Made by a program: the position numbers and the translations under genes. Below, piece after piece: positions 63,885-64,000 of a DNA stretch of 64,000 bases. Source of the DNA: Desulfobacter hydrogenophilus (GTDB lineage: Bacteria > Desulfobacterota > Desulfobacteria > Desulfobacterales > Desulfobacteraceae); assembly GCF_004319545.1 (NCBI RefSeq), contig NZ_CP036313.1, positions 4,881,001 to 4,945,000 on the forward strand, in the 5' to 3' direction. Below the pieces are notes generated by a model. That model made no database searches. It worked only from the letters and a program-made list of their open reading frames with translations, and was not told the origin of the DNA. Within the stretch, counting starts at the first letter, position 1. Every line of letters begins with the position of its first letter.

Positions 63885-64000
63885 GGCTAAGCCTCACGAC
63901 CTATTAGTACTGGTAAGCTCAACATGTTGCCATGCTTACACACCCAGCCTATCAACCTTGTAGTCTTCAAGGGGTCTTCAGTACTTACGTATGGGATATC
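63885..64000 (-). rRNA. rrl: 23S ribosomal RNA, 3' end (partial)
   Basis: On the minus strand the last about 116 nt match the 23S rRNA end, with the conserved TAATAGGTCGTGAGGCTTAG near the 3' terminus and AGCTTACCAGTACT-type helix. The gene runs past the window edge. Confidence 0.92.

Overview
The window looks like a chromosomal segment of a strictly anaerobic sulfate-reducing deltaproteobacterium of the Desulfobacterales type (Desulfobacter, Desulfobacula or Desulfobacterium relatives). The argument is gene content: an Rnf complex, an HdrA-MvhDGA hydrogenase module written with selenocysteine, selB, 8-amino-Kdo lipid A genes, Fe-S-rich radical SAM enzymes and family II pyrophosphatase. No 16S rRNA gene is present, so the genus is not settled.

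Layout. 1-6.4 kb (mostly minus): the N-terminal part of an FtsK-type translocase with an unusual ZapA-like head and no membrane segments, a small Cys-rich membrane protein, a secreted amidase, and a FecR / OmpA-lipoprotein / CHASE2-HD-GYP operon. 6.6-7.4 kb: a flavin-binding protein and tRNA-Leu. 7.4-14.6 kb is an accessory scrap-yard beside that tRNA: a DDE transposase element with 22-bp inverted ends, an amber-interrupted small gene, a dead IS200 element, a RhuM-Fic protein, a FadR-type regulator fused to a broken IS4-type transposase, and palindromic repeats. 15.3-22.2 kb: a complete livJHMGF operon followed by an M24 aminopeptidase. 22.4-28.6 kb: a LOG protein and rnfCDGEAB. 28.7-38.5 kb: stress protein, flavodoxin, initiator tRNA, serCA, an orphan ECF transporter pair, an acyl-CoA ligase and pyrophosphatase. 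38.5-46.6 kb: PilZ, a YhaO/YhaN DNA-repair pair and a kinase-BON fusion, with a repeated two-hairpin motif on both sides. 46.6-55.9 kb: tRNA-His, selB, two radical SAM genes, the kdnA-kdnB-kdsB-glycosyltransferase cluster and tRNA-Pro. 56.3-62.7 kb: hydrogenase operon. 62.7-64 kb: tRNA-Arg, 5S rRNA and the 3' end of 23S rRNA.

The most striking feature is the hydrogenase operon. HdrA, MvhD and MvhA each carry an in-frame UGA exactly where a metal-ligating or otherwise conserved cysteine is expected. Each UGA is followed by a short hairpin able to act as a bacterial SECIS. An annotator unaware of this would call the three genes broken. selB, which decodes such UGAs, lies about 8 kb upstream in the same window.

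A plausible energy circuit, by inference: H2 is oxidised by MvhAG, electrons pass through MvhD to the double-length flavoprotein HdrA, which reduces ferredoxin and an unidentified acceptor; Rnf then couples ferredoxin oxidation to NAD reduction and ion export. No hdrB or hdrC is present, so the partner of HdrA is open. The livJHMGF operon with the peptidase suggests amino-acid salvage, and the kdn genes suggest an amino-modified lipopolysaccharide core.
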